The position numbers and the translations under genes are program-made. Below, one piece after another: positions 26,197 to 34,668 of a DNA stretch of 64,000 nucleotides. The notes below the pieces were generated by a model that ran no database searches, had not been told where the DNA came from, and was given only the letters and a program-made list of their open reading frames with translations. Numbering within the stretch: position 1 is the stretch's first letter; every line of letters starts with the position of its first letter. Source of the stretch: Streptomyces cupreus (GTDB lineage: Bacteria; Actinomycetota; Actinomycetes; Streptomycetales; Streptomycetaceae); assembly GCF_014257025.1 (NCBI RefSeq), contig NZ_JACMSF010000040.1, forward strand, positions 24,125-88,124. The letters run 5' to 3'.

Positions 26197-26266
26197 CGTC
26201 GAATCGTCCCACTGGAGCCGTAAATCGGTACAGGCCCGCAGCTCCAGGCGCGGTCAGAATGAATCC

Positions 26267-26965
26267 ATGGCCGAAAAAACTTCTCAGCCGCTCACCGAGC
26301 GGGAGTACATCCCGGGTTTGGGCAAGCACTTCCTGACGCCGCTCTACGACGTGGTGCACCACGTGTTCGGGCTGCGCCCGATTCACCAGGAGATGATCAG
26401 GCTGGCCGGGTTGCGGGACGGGCACCGGGTGCTGGACGTCGGCTGCGGCACCGGGAACCTGCTGCGGGCGACCGGTCAGCGATACCGGAACGTGGACCTC
26501 GTCGGCCTGGACCCTGACCCCAAGGCGCTGGCCCGCGCCGGTCGCAAGGCCCGGCGGGTCGGCCTCACCGTGCGGCTGGACCGCGGGTTCGCCCAGGAAC
26601 TGCCTTATGGCGACGGTTCGTTCGACCGGGTCTTCTCCAGCTTGATGCTGCACCACCTGGACAGTACGTCGAAGGACGCGCTGCTTGCCGAAGTGCGCCG
26701 GGTGCTGCGGCCCGAGGGGCTGCTGGTCCTGGCCGACGCGGTGTTCGACGAGCACGGGCATGACCACTGGCACGGCCGAGGGCACCGGCAGGCCGGGATG
26801 CGCGGTCGGGTGGGCGAACAGTTGCGCGACAATGTCGGTGACGCCGTGTCGCAGCGGATCGCCGCAGCCGGCTTCACTGTGGAGCCGACCCGCACCATGG
26901 CCCTGCGGATTGGTGGAAAAGTCGGCATCGAACTGGCCCGCCCGACCGGGCCGGGCCAGAAATAG
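26267..26965 (+). CDS. Class I SAM-dependent methyltransferase
   Basis: A 232-residue methyltransferase. Motif I is RVLDVGCGTGNLL (residues 54-66), the acidic motif II is LVGLDPDPKAL, and RVFSSLMLHHL covers motif IV. The Methyltransf_11/25 fold is complete with a C-terminal segment ending HDHWHGRGHRQAGM, then a domain resembling those in UbiE/COQ5-like enzymes. The substrate is unknown. It is divergent from the AraC regulator. After it, 26966-27232 carries no supported gene. Confidence 0.9.
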   Translation: MAEKTSQPLTEREYIPGLGKHFLTPLYDVVHHVFGLRPIHQEMIRLAGLRDGHRVLDVGCGTGNLLRATGQRYRNVDLVGLDPDPKALARAGRKARRVGLTVRLDRGFAQELPYGDGSFDRVFSSLMLHHLDSTSKDALLAEVRRVLRPEGLLVLADAVFDEHGHDHWHGRGHRQAGMRGRVGEQLRDNVGDAVSQRIAAAGFTVEPTRTMALRIGGKVGIELARPTGPGQK

Positions 26966-27232
26966 TCCCGGGTCAGACGGCTTGGCGCCGAGCATGGCCA
27001 ACACGGTTGACAGGGGACAAAGCCACCGCGGCGATTCACGGCCCCCTCACCGTGGCTTCCGCACCCCTGACACACCACCGGGGCAGGAAAGCGCCGGTGG
27101 ACGGTGGGCCGGCTCGGTCCGATCACCGAGAGAGGCGCTCAACAAGAGCCGCCATGCCCAGCGCGCAGCATGGCCGTACTCCTCGTTTCCGCGCCGGTGT
27201 GGGAGGCTCTCGGTAGTCCTCTGCCTGGCGCG

Positions 27233-27673
27233 TTATGGATGTTCGCGTGCCGGACTCATTGGACGGTGCTCACGGTTCGCCCCGGCCAGGATGCGGCAGA
27301 TGTCGGAGTCGGTGCAGTCGGACGGGTCCGTCGCGGCGGCGCGCTCGGCGAGGCCGCGCAGGGCGGCGCGGGTCGTGCGCAGTTCGTCCAGACGGCGCTC
27401 GATGTCGGCGAGGTGCTGGTCGATGAGTGCCGTGACGTGGGCGCAGGGGGCGGCTCCGGCGTCGCGCAGGGCGAGGACGGAGCGGATCTCGGCGAGGGTG
27501 AGCCCGGCGCCCTGGGCGACGCGGATGAACGCCAGACGCTGTGCCGTCCGCTCCGGGTAGTCGCGGTAGCCGCCCGGGGTGCGGGGCGGCTCCGGCACGA
27601 GTCCGGCGTGCTCGTAGAAGCGGATGGTCTTGGTGGTCAGCCCGCTGACGGCGGCGAGGTCACCGATGCGCAT
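27233..27673 (-). CDS. MerR-family metal-responsive regulator
   Basis: A 146-residue MerR protein. The winged HTH is MRIGDLAAVSGLTTKTIRFY with EHAGLVPEPPRT, and YRDYPERTAQRLAFI follows. A long coiled-coil helix (residues 80-113) leads to a metal-binding C-terminus. Cysteines at 77 (APCAHV), 120 and 126 (DCTDSDIC) are placed much as in Hg-, Zn- and Pb-sensing MerR proteins. It is divergent from a mercury/thiol-related gene set and lies next to a classic MerR promoter. The gene may be leaderless, as TAGCCT is six bases before the ATG. Confidence 0.92.
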   Translation of the reverse strand: MRIGDLAAVSGLTTKTIRFYEHAGLVPEPPRTPGGYRDYPERTAQRLAFIRVAQGAGLTLAEIRSVLALRDAGAAPCAHVTALIDQHLADIERRLDELRTTRAALRGLAERAAATDPSDCTDSDICRILAGANREHRPMSPAREHP

Positions 27674-27689
27674 GCCTCCAGGCTAGCCC

Positions 27690-27721
27690 TTGACCTTCCA
27701 GTCCACTGGAAGGTCTACGTT
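27690..27721 (+). promoter_or_regulatory. MerR-type promoter with stretched spacer and dyad operator
   Basis: -35 TTGACC (27690-27695) and -10 TACGTT (27716-27721) are separated by 20 bp instead of 17. The spacer holds the dyad ACCTTCCAGT-CC-ACTGGAAGGT (27693-27714), with 10-bp perfect arms. This is the standard MerR activator design, driving the gene at 27762. Confidence 0.88.
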
Positions 27722-27761
27722 CCTCGGAAGAGAAGCAGGAGATGAGACAGGAGGGCGTGTC

Positions 27762-28100
27762 ATGGAACAGCGCGCGGGTGTGAGGATCTCGGTCCTGGCG
27801 GTGCCCGGCTGCCCGAACGCTCCGCTCGTATGTGAGCGGATCGCGGCCGTGCTCGCGGGGCGCGCCGTGCCGGTGGAGGTGGTTGAGGTGCCCGACGAGA
27901 CCGCAGCCGCGCGGTGGGACATGAAGGGTTCCCCCACCGTTCTGCTCAACGGTGCCGATCCGTTCGCCGTCCCGGGCGCCCGGCCCAGCATCTCGTGCCG
28001 CCTGTACCGCAATGTCGACGGTACGAGCGAAGGCGCCCCGAGTGTCACGGACCTGCGCCGGGCCCTGGCGGCTGCCGGTCTGTCTGAGGTGGCTGGTTAG
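27762..28100 (+). CDS. Small thioredoxin-like / alkylmercury lyase-like protein
   Basis: A 112-residue cytoplasmic protein with a thioredoxin-like start (ISVLAVPGCPNAPLVCERI, Cys17 and Cys24) and a block GSPTVLLNGADPFA with SCRLY (Cys79). This block resembles that in small actinobacterial proteins annotated as alkylmercury lyase or thioredoxin family. It probably binds metal through its cysteines, in line with control by the MerR promoter directly upstream. GGAGGG precedes the ATG. True organomercurial lyase activity is not shown, as the full MerB fold is absent. Confidence 0.75.
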   Translation: MEQRAGVRISVLAVPGCPNAPLVCERIAAVLAGRAVPVEVVEVPDETAAARWDMKGSPTVLLNGADPFAVPGARPSISCRLYRNVDGTSEGAPSVTDLRRALAAAGLSEVAG

Positions 28101-28219
28101 AGCTGAGGCGGTTCGGACCGGGGCGGTGGCACGCTGCGGCGGATCCTCCGGAGGGGTGGGACGAGTAGCTTTTGTCCTAGGTGGTCTCTGCTTCGCCGGC
28201 ATTCCGCCCGGAGGTCGTC

Positions 28220-28639
28220 ATGGACGTCTTGGTACTTATCGGCCGCATCCTCTTCGCGGCACTCTTCCTCGCCTCGGCCGCCGGCCACCTCACCAGGACC
28301 AGGGCGATGGCCGGGTACGCGGCATCCAGAGGAGTCCCTCTCGCCGTGCCCGCCACGATCGGCAGCGGCTTGCTCATTCTCGTCGGCGGATTGAGCGTCT
28401 TGCTCGGCATCTGGGCTGACCTGGGCGCGCTGTTGCTGGTCGTCTTCCTGGTGCCCGCCGCGGTGTTGATGCACAGGTTCTGGAGGGAGCGCGACCCACA
28501 GGCCAGGCAAGGGGAGTTGGTCCACTTCCAGAAGGACCTGGCTTTGGCCGGCGCGTCCTTGATGTTGCTCGCGCTCATCGCACATGCCGGCACCGACCTG
28601 GGCCTGACGATCACGGGCCCTCTCTTTGACCTGCGCTGA
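28220..28639 (+). CDS. DoxX/MauE-like membrane protein
   Basis: A 139-residue membrane protein with four helices (LIGRILFAALFLASAAGHL, ATIGSGLLILVGGLSVLLGI, ALLLVVFLVPAAVLM and LALAGASLMLLALIAHA). The DoxX layout is clear, including the GELVHFQKDLALAGA segment typical of the family. GGAGGTCGTC before the ATG decides the start. It is the third gene in the mercury/thiol island and should be co-transcribed from the MerR promoter, 119 bp after the previous gene. Confidence 0.85.
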   Translation: MDVLVLIGRILFAALFLASAAGHLTRTRAMAGYAASRGVPLAVPATIGSGLLILVGGLSVLLGIWADLGALLLVVFLVPAAVLMHRFWRERDPQARQGELVHFQKDLALAGASLMLLALIAHAGTDLGLTITGPLFDLR

Positions 28640-28807
28640 GGCCACGACCGCACCGGCCGCGTGGGTCGGTGTCCCGCCCCCTGGGGCGGCCCTCTCCGGC
28701 GACGTCGTCACCAACGGACGTCGCCTACTGGGACCCTGGCCAGGCGATCTTGACGTTGCAGCCCTTGACGTCAAGCGAGTGGAGGGTGCTCCGGTGGCGG
28801 AGTCGGA

Positions 28808-29191
28808 TCAGTCGGCTTCGGACGGTCCTGGCGGCGGGTGAGGTGGCGGAGCGCGACGACGACCTGCAGGGCGGCGGCCGGCCGCAGCAGCGTGGGGCGG
28901 GGCCCGCTTGGGCATGGTGCCGCGGCGCAGCGCGAGTGCGGTGACGGTGACGACGGGAAGCGCCCAGGCGGCGACGGCGGCCGTCCGCAGGGTGCGGCTG
29001 GGTTCGTGGCGCAGGGTGAGCCACGTCCAGTAGGCGGCGTCGGCGAAGGTGTCGGCGTAGTCGCCGAAGGGGGATGCGGTGTCCTGGTGGCGGGCCAGAC
29101 GGCCGTCGGCGAGGTCGAGGGCGATGGCCAGCGGTCCGGACCAGGGTTTGCCTCGGCCGGGGAGACCGAGTCGTTCCAGCTCCTGGAGCAC
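28808..29191 (-). pseudogene. CDP-alcohol phosphatidyltransferase, truncated and frameshifted
   Basis: The minus strand carries the complete CDP-alcohol phosphatidyltransferase signature, D-x2-D-G-x2-A-R-x8-G-x3-D-x3-D, as DLADGRLARHQDTASPFGDY followed by ADTFAD, with a membrane helix after it (LRTAAVAAWALPVVTVTALA). After GTMPKRAP the frame is lost; another frame continues with LLRPAAALQVVVALRHLTRR, which is the expected C-terminal end. The N-terminal helices are also missing. So the gene is broken at both ends, although the active-site motif survives. Confidence 0.65.
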
Positions 29192-29319
29192 GGGCGGAGG
29201 ACGCGGCTGGAGTACACCGGTGAGCTGGGCACGGACCTGTGGGCGCTCGGGCAGTGGTGGGGCAACGCGGTAGCCCCGCGGTGGGAGGCGACCGTCGCGG
29301 CCTCGCTGTCAGCGGTCAA

Positions 29320-29890
29320 TCAGGAGGCAGAGCGCCGCGCGGCGCTCAGCTGACGAGGTCGCCCGCCCAGGGCGCCCTCCACGCCGCGGTGGAACGTGGG
29401 ACAGGCGTAGATCATGTGCCGGAGCCGGTCGACCGGGACTTCGGTCTGGACGGCGACGGCGAGCCCGTAGAGGACCTCGCCGCCGGACGGGCCTGTGGGG
29501 GTGGCACCGACCAGGACGCCCCGCTCGGCGTCCTCGACGAGCTTGATCAGCCCTTCGTTGCCGACCTTGTGCATCCAGCCGTGTGCCGAGGAGGGCACCC
29601 GCGAGGCGCTTGTCCGCAGCCGGTGCCCCTGCTCCCTGGCCGCTTGCTGGGTCAGCCCCGCGGAGCCGACTTCCGGGGCGGTGAAGGTGATCCGTGGCAG
29701 GGGCACGGTGGTCGGCCTGTGGACCGGGCTCTCGCAGAATGTCCCGCACGGCGACCTCGGCCCGGTACATCGCGGCATGGGTGAACAGACCGCGCCCGGT
29801 GACGTCGCCGACGCCCCACACGCTGTCCGTGGCTCGCATCCGGCCATCCATGTCGAGGACGCGGGCGTCGGGGTCGAGGCCGACGCTTTC
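29320..29890 (-). pseudogene. Flavoprotein disulfide reductase (mercuric reductase-like), C-terminal remnant
   Basis: One minus frame reads SVGLDPDARVLDMDGRM, then TDSVWGVGDVTGRGLFTHAA, the FAD-binding GD motif of pyridine nucleotide-disulfide reductases. The frame shifts near 29700 and continues as PRITFTAPEVGSAGLTQQAA, KVGNEGLIKLVEDAERGVLV and VPVDRLRHMIYACPTFHRGV, the dimerisation domain with the His-x-Pro-like segment. The FAD/NAD N-terminal domains and redox Cys pair are absent. In related islands this position is held by mercuric reductase or a homologue. Confidence 0.75.
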
Positions 29891-30182
29891 TGATCTGCGG
29901 TGCCCCGGGGACCGGAGCACCGCGTACCCGGGGCTTGCGGGGATCTCCCGGATGCGGAGCCATCGGAGGTGCGGACGACTGCGGTGGATCGGCCGGCGCC
30001 GACGCACCCCAGGCCCAGGAGTGAAACGTCACTGGCCCGAGGGTGTATCACGGTCCCCGACCCCGAACGGCTCAAGGGACACGGCAGGCTGACGTCACCA
30101 AACCGTAAGACCCCGCCCGGCTGCCCGCTCGAGCCTCCACAGCTACCTTCGCCACCAGTACCGACAACCCCAGGAGTCCTCC
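29891..30182. other. 292-bp gap with no gene seen
   Basis: Between the reductase remnant and the TlpA gene. It should hold the promoter of the TlpA-CcdA pair; no strong box was recognised. Confidence 0.45.
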
Positions 30183-30772
30183 TTGCGCCCCCGCACCCTC
30201 CTCCCGGCCACCCTGACCGCCGCTCTCCTCACCGCCACCGGATGCGGCTCAGGCGGAGGCTCCGCCTCCGTCGGCGACGCGGGAGCCTCCCCATCGCAGG
30301 CGTCATCCCCAGTCCAGCCGTCCCCGACCGGGGACGGCAGCGGCAGCGAGGCGGAGGACACGAGCGTCCCTGAGACGCTGAACTTCACCGCCACCACGGT
30401 GGACGGCAGACCGTTCGACGCGAAAACCCTCGCGGGCAAGCCCACCGTGCTGTGGTTCTGGGCGCCGTGGTGCCCCACGTGCAAGGGCCAGGCCGCCGAG
30501 ACCGCCAAGGTGGCCGCCGACTACCAGGGCAAGGCGAACGTCGTCGGCGTCGCGGGCCTGGACAAGAACGCCGCCATGCGCGACTTCGTCTCCGACACCG
30601 GCACCGACTCCTTCCCCACCTGTCCGACGAGAAGGGAGAGGTGTGGAAGAGGTTCGAGATCATCCAGCAGAGCAACTACGTGATCCTCGACCGGACCGGA
30701 AAGACCGTCTACGAGGGCGTGCTCCCCGGCGGCAAGGGGCTGGCCGAGAAGCTCGCCACGCTCACCGGCTGA
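30183..30772 (+). pseudogene. TlpA/ResA-like thioredoxin lipoprotein with a one-base frameshift
   Basis: The N-terminus has a signal peptide ending TATGC (lipobox Cys21), a Ser/Pro-rich linker, then a thioredoxin fold with the redox pair in WFWAPWCPTC (Cys97, Cys100). At the C-run 30614-30617 the frame shifts: before it SDTGTDSFP, after it in the next frame HLSDEKGEVWKRFEIIQQSN, then GKTVYEGVLPGG and the natural end. One extra C restores a normal protein of about 196 residues. It is either a recent mutation or a sequencing error. The TTG start has AGGAG upstream. It is followed within five bases by ccdA, its reductant partner. Confidence 0.85.
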
Positions 30773-30776
30773 AGCC

Positions 30777-31670
30777 ATGGCCGACCTTCCCCTCGCCCTC
30801 GCGCTCGGCGCCGGCATGCTCGCCGCCGTCAACCCGTGCGGCTTCGCCCTGCTCCCCGCCTACCTCTCCCTGCTCGTCCTCGGCGACGACAGCCCCAGCC
30901 GTGCCGTCGCCGTGGGCCGGGCGCTGGCCGCGACCGCCGCGATGACCGCCGGATTCGCCGCCCTCTTCGGTATCTTCGGCCTCGCCATCCAGCCCATGGC
31001 CGGACAGATCCAGCAGCACCTGCCCTGGTTCACCATCGGCTTCGGCCTGCTCATCGTCGCCGCCGGAGTATGGCTGCTCGTCGGCCGCCAACTGCCCACC
31101 CTGACCCCGAAACTCCGCCGCGCCCCCACCCTCACGCGCTCCCTGCCCTCGATGGCGCTGTTCGGCATGGCGTACGCCACCGCGTCCCTCGGCTGCACCA
31201 TCGCCCCGTTCCTCGCCATCGTCGTCTCCGCCTTCCGCAGCGGCTCCACCGGCGAGGGCATCGCCCTGTTCGCGGCCTACGCCGCCGGGATGGGCCTGAT
31301 CGTCGGCGCGGCCTCTCTGACCGTCGCACTCACCCGCACCACCGCCGTCACCCGTCTGCGCCGCCTCGGTGTGATCGCCCCGCGCCTCGGAGGCGGACTG
31401 CTCCTCCTCGTCGGCGCGTACGTCGCCTACTACGGCTGGTACGAGATCCGCGTCCGGCGCGACCCTGCCACCGAGGACCCCGTCATCGACACGGCGGCCA
31501 CCATCCAGCGTGCCGTCGCCGACGGCGTGGACACCATCGGTCCCACAGCACTGGCCACCCTCTTCGCCGTCCTGCTGACCGCGGCCCTGGTCATCCGTCG
31601 CCGCACGCGCACACGTCGGCCCACCCATACCGACCCCAGTCCTTCCTCGGCACCCAAGCACCCGGCCTGA
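30777..31670 (+). CDS. ccdA: CcdA-family thiol-disulfide transport membrane protein
   Basis: A 297-residue membrane protein with six to eight helices. The two redox cysteines lie in the conserved contexts NPCGFALLPAY (Cys21) and SLGCTIAPF (Cys140). CcdA/DsbD-beta proteins carry electrons from cytoplasmic thioredoxin to exported TlpA-like proteins, so it should work with the TlpA lipoprotein encoded just upstream, for cytochrome c maturation or thiol/metal stress defence. A C-terminal extension beyond residue 220 includes one more helix and an Arg/Thr-rich tail. Confidence 0.92.
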   Translation: MADLPLALALGAGMLAAVNPCGFALLPAYLSLLVLGDDSPSRAVAVGRALAATAAMTAGFAALFGIFGLAIQPMAGQIQQHLPWFTIGFGLLIVAAGVWLLVGRQLPTLTPKLRRAPTLTRSLPSMALFGMAYATASLGCTIAPFLAIVVSAFRSGSTGEGIALFAAYAAGMGLIVGAASLTVALTRTTAVTRLRRLGVIAPRLGGGLLLLVGAYVAYYGWYEIRVRRDPATEDPVIDTAATIQRAVADGVDTIGPTALATLFAVLLTAALVIRRRTRTRRPTHTDPSPSSAPKHPA

Positions 31671-31855
31671 GCCGCCGTGAGCCGGGCGTGGCCCGGCTGA
31701 AGCGCAGCGCGCATGGGCGCAGTACGCCGACGCCGCCCGGGGAGTGGAGTTCGCGCCTCCGCCCGTCGTGGCGGCGACGCAGGAGAGCACCCCGGTGCTT
31801 GGCTGGCCGGGCCGGTCGCACCCCGCGATCGTGCTCGACGGTCAGGAGGGACATC

Positions 31856-32926
31856 ATGGCGGCGCCGCGCGAGCTGGACGAGGCGAAGGTCGAAGCCTTC
31901 ATGGAGAAAGCGCTCGGGGACCTCAGCGGGACGATGACCATCGGTCTCTGCCACCTGGGAGACCGGCTGGGCCTGTTCAAGGACCTCGCGGCCAACGGCC
32001 CCGCCGACAGCCAGGAACTCGCGGACCGTCTGGAGCTGAACGAGCGTTACGTACGTGAGTGGCTGCGGGGTATGACAGCCACGGGGTATCTGGCGGAACC
32101 CGAGCCCGGGCGCTTCACGCTGCCCGCCGAGCACGCCCCCGCCCTGGCCGAGGAATCAGGGCCCATGTTCCTCGGCGGCGTGTACCAGATGATGCCCGCC
32201 GCCCTGGCGCCGTACGAACGACTGATCGAGGCGTTCCGGAGCGGGGGAGGCGTGCGGCAGAGCGACTACCCGGACATCCTGTGGGACGGCATGAGCCGTT
32301 TCACCGGCAGTTGGTTCGAGAGCGTGATGGTCGACGACTGGCTGAGCACCTTCCCGCACGTCGTCGAGAAGCTGGGGCGCGGCATCGACGTCGCGGACGT
32401 GGGATGCGGCGCGGGCCGCGCCCTGATCGTGCTCGCCGAGAAGTTTCCCCACTCGCGTTTCACGGGGTTCGACAACTTCCCGGCCCAGGTGGAACGCGCC
32501 CGGGCGAATGCGGAGAAGGCCGGTGTCGCCGACCGCGTGACCTTTGAGACGGTCGATGCCGCCCAGGGGCTTCCCGGACGCTATGACCTTGTCACCACCT
32601 TCGACGTCATCCACGACGCGGCGGACCCGAAGCGGCTGCTTGCCGCCGTCAGGGCCGCGGTCAAGGATGACGGCGACTACCTGATGCTCGAGATCAACTG
32701 CCAGGACCGCCCCCAGGACAATGTGGGCCCCGTGGCCTCGATGTTCTACGGGTTCAGCTTGTTCTACTGCATGACCACGTCCCTCGCGAGCGGCGGAGCC
32801 GCTCTCGGCACGTGCGGTATGCCCGAGGCAGTCGTACGCGATCTGTGCGCCGAGGCGGGCTTCAGCGACGTGGCCCGGTCCACCGCGGACGACCCCTTCA
32901 ACGTCCTCTACGACATCAAGCCGTAG
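31856..32926 (+). CDS. Methyltransferase with N-terminal winged helix (Rv2258c-like)
   Basis: A 356-residue protein. The N-terminal ~100 residues form a winged helix used for dimerisation or substrate binding (GLCHLGDRLGLFKDLAANGP; ELADRLELNERYVREWLRGM). The SAM-binding domain follows with DVADVGCGAGRALIVLAEKF as motif I, GFDNFPAQVERA as motif II and DLVTTFDVIHDAADP. The order matches the Rv2258c family and small-molecule methyltransferases. ATG 31856 is chosen because CAGGAGGG lies just upstream; the open frame before it is antisense or out-of-frame to ccdA. The substrate is unknown. Confidence 0.9.
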   Translation: MAAPRELDEAKVEAFMEKALGDLSGTMTIGLCHLGDRLGLFKDLAANGPADSQELADRLELNERYVREWLRGMTATGYLAEPEPGRFTLPAEHAPALAEESGPMFLGGVYQMMPAALAPYERLIEAFRSGGGVRQSDYPDILWDGMSRFTGSWFESVMVDDWLSTFPHVVEKLGRGIDVADVGCGAGRALIVLAEKFPHSRFTGFDNFPAQVERARANAEKAGVADRVTFETVDAAQGLPGRYDLVTTFDVIHDAADPKRLLAAVRAAVKDDGDYLMLEINCQDRPQDNVGPVASMFYGFSLFYCMTTSLASGGAALGTCGMPEAVVRDLCAEAGFSDVARSTADDPFNVLYDIKP

Positions 32927-32983
32927 GCCGGCCCGAAGAGTTGTGGCAGAAGGGGACGCCTCGTCGGGGGTGACCGCATCACT

Positions 32984-33091
32984 GTGTCTTGGCGCGGGGA
33001 TCCCTTCAACGCCAACAAATTTCACCTGGACAACTTCGATGCGCTGGGGCGCGACGAAGCCGAGAAGAGGATGAGGCATACGGGGATCTGA
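32984..33091 (+). pseudogene. C-terminal gene scrap
   Basis: About 35 codons in one plus frame look protein-like (SWRGDPFNANKFHLDNFDAL then GRDEAEKRMRHTGI, stop at 33089). There is no start with a ribosome site and no matching upstream part. I do not recognise the family. It is likely the end of a lost gene. Confidence 0.35.
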
Positions 33092-33146
33092 CGTCGAGTG
33101 GCTCTTTCGCCGTCGACCATGGCCGGGTGCCACCGCCGGCGCCACG

Positions 33147-33539
33147 CTAGGTTTCGCGCTGATCCGAACGGGTGGTGGTTTCCTCCTTGCCGCCCCTCAC
33201 CGCGAGGACGAGCACGGTTCGGGCGGCGCCTGCCAGGAAGCCGAAGGGCAGTGCGAAACCGGTCCAGACTGCGATTTCGATGGGCAGGAGTGCCAGGGCG
33301 AGCGGTCTGGCGCTGCGGCGACTTTGCCAGAGCGCCCGTCCCACGGCCAGTTCTCCCACGCAGACCAGGAGGAAAAGGCAGAGCAGAGGAATGGTCGTCG
33401 TGAGACCGATGTCCTCAAAGGGGCCGTCGCCGTAGGTGGGAAAGCCCAGGAAGGTCCAGACGCTGCCGTGGTCGGCGAGATACCAGATGGCTACGCGCAC
33501 GGCAGCCCGAAGCCTAGTCCCGCAAGCCACGCGCAGCAT
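33147..33539 (-). CDS. Small hypothetical membrane protein
   Basis: A protein of about 130 residues with three hydrophobic segments (AVRVAIWYLADHGSVWTFLG, IPLLCLFLLVCVGELAVGRA and LALLPIEIAVWTGFALPFGF with LAGAARTVLVLA). The tail is charged and cytoplasmic. No family was recognised. ATG 33539 has GGAAAG upstream; an in-frame GTG at 33554 is also possible. It is divergent from the histidine kinase gene. Confidence 0.7.
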   Translation of the reverse strand: MLRVACGTRLRAAVRVAIWYLADHGSVWTFLGFPTYGDGPFEDIGLTTTIPLLCLFLLVCVGELAVGRALWQSRRSARPLALALLPIEIAVWTGFALPFGFLAGAARTVLVLAVRGGKEETTTRSDQRET

Positions 33540-33687
33540 GCGGCCGCTTTCCACATGACCGCGTGTTTGCTGATCGAGCCGACAGTGCGTCCAGGGCCGC
33601 CCATACCCGGATCAGATCGGCGGGCACGCAGGTTGGCCACTGCGCGACTTAGGTTCGCCCCTTGGGCGATCGGAGTTGTTCTGTCGC

Positions 33688-34668
33688 ATGTCCGTCGGGG
33701 GTCCCGTGGCCCACCTCCAGGACCCGCCGCGGGACCTGCTCGACGCCGTCGCCGCCACGGTCGCAAGCGCGGTCGGCGCCACCGCAGTTGTCGTATGGGT
33801 GGGCGAGGAGCATCATCTGATCCCGCGGGGGCGGTGGCCGGCCACGACCGTCGAGGCGGGCCCGGCAACCCTCGCCGGGCTGGGCGGGCCGCGCCGGCTG
33901 GTCCGGCCCGTTGTCCACCGCGGCAGCGTGCGCGGCGCGGTCACCGTCCGCGAGCCGGCCGGCGGATCGCTCAGCGCCACGGAGGCCCGCCTGCTCGCGG
34001 ACCTGGTCGCGCAGACCGGACTGGTCATCGTGCAGCAGCAACAGGGCCAGGAGATCGAGGCGGCGGCCCGCCGGATCGTCACCGCCGAGGACGCGGCCCG
34101 ACGGCGCATCGAGCGCGACCTCCACGACGGTGCGCAGCAACGCCTGGTCACCCTTGCTCTGGAGCTCGGCGCCCTGGCCAAGCAGGCGCGGGCCGACGGC
34201 GCGGCAATGGCCGATGGCGTCGAACTGGCGCGGACGTACCTGCTGGAGGCCACCGCCGAGCTGCGCGAACTGGCCCGTGGTCTGCACCCGATGGTCCTGG
34301 CCCAGTCGGGTCTGGAGCCCGCGCTCGCGGCGCTCGGGGACCGGTCGGCGATCCCGGTGCGACTGCATGTGGCCGACGCCGGTCGCCTGCCGCGTGACCT
34401 CGAGGCGACGGCGTACGACGTGGTCAGCGAGGCGCTCACCAACGCCGCACGGCATTCGGGCGCAGGCGTGGTCGTCGTCGACGTGGCCCCGGTCGAAGGC
34501 GGCCTGTGCGTGGAGGTCACCGACGACGGTTGCGGCGGAGCACGCCCAGGGCCGGGAACGGGGCTGCGAGGGCTGGCGGATCGCCTCGCCGCGCTGGGTG
34601 GTGACCTCCGGGTCGACAGCCCCTCGGGCGGGGGCACGAGGGTCAGGGCGGTGCTGCCGTGCGAGTGA
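33688..34668 (+). CDS. Sensor histidine kinase, NarL/DesK type
   Basis: A 326-residue kinase without membrane segments. The first ~115 residues form a degenerate GAF-like sensor. The HisKA_3 dimerisation helix contains the phospho-acceptor in ERDLHDGAQQRL (His146, codon 34123-34125). The ATPase domain has the N box VVSEALTNAARHS, the G1 box EVTDDGCGG and the G2 box GTGLRGLADRL. It phosphorylates the response regulator encoded just downstream, whose gene overlaps its end. The signal is unknown. ATG 33688 is used; no clear ribosome site is visible. Confidence 0.92.
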   Translation: MSVGGPVAHLQDPPRDLLDAVAATVASAVGATAVVVWVGEEHHLIPRGRWPATTVEAGPATLAGLGGPRRLVRPVVHRGSVRGAVTVREPAGGSLSATEARLLADLVAQTGLVIVQQQQGQEIEAAARRIVTAEDAARRRIERDLHDGAQQRLVTLALELGALAKQARADGAAMADGVELARTYLLEATAELRELARGLHPMVLAQSGLEPALAALGDRSAIPVRLHVADAGRLPRDLEATAYDVVSEALTNAARHSGAGVVVVDVAPVEGGLCVEVTDDGCGGARPGPGTGLRGLADRLAALGGDLRVDSPSGGGTRVRAVLPCE

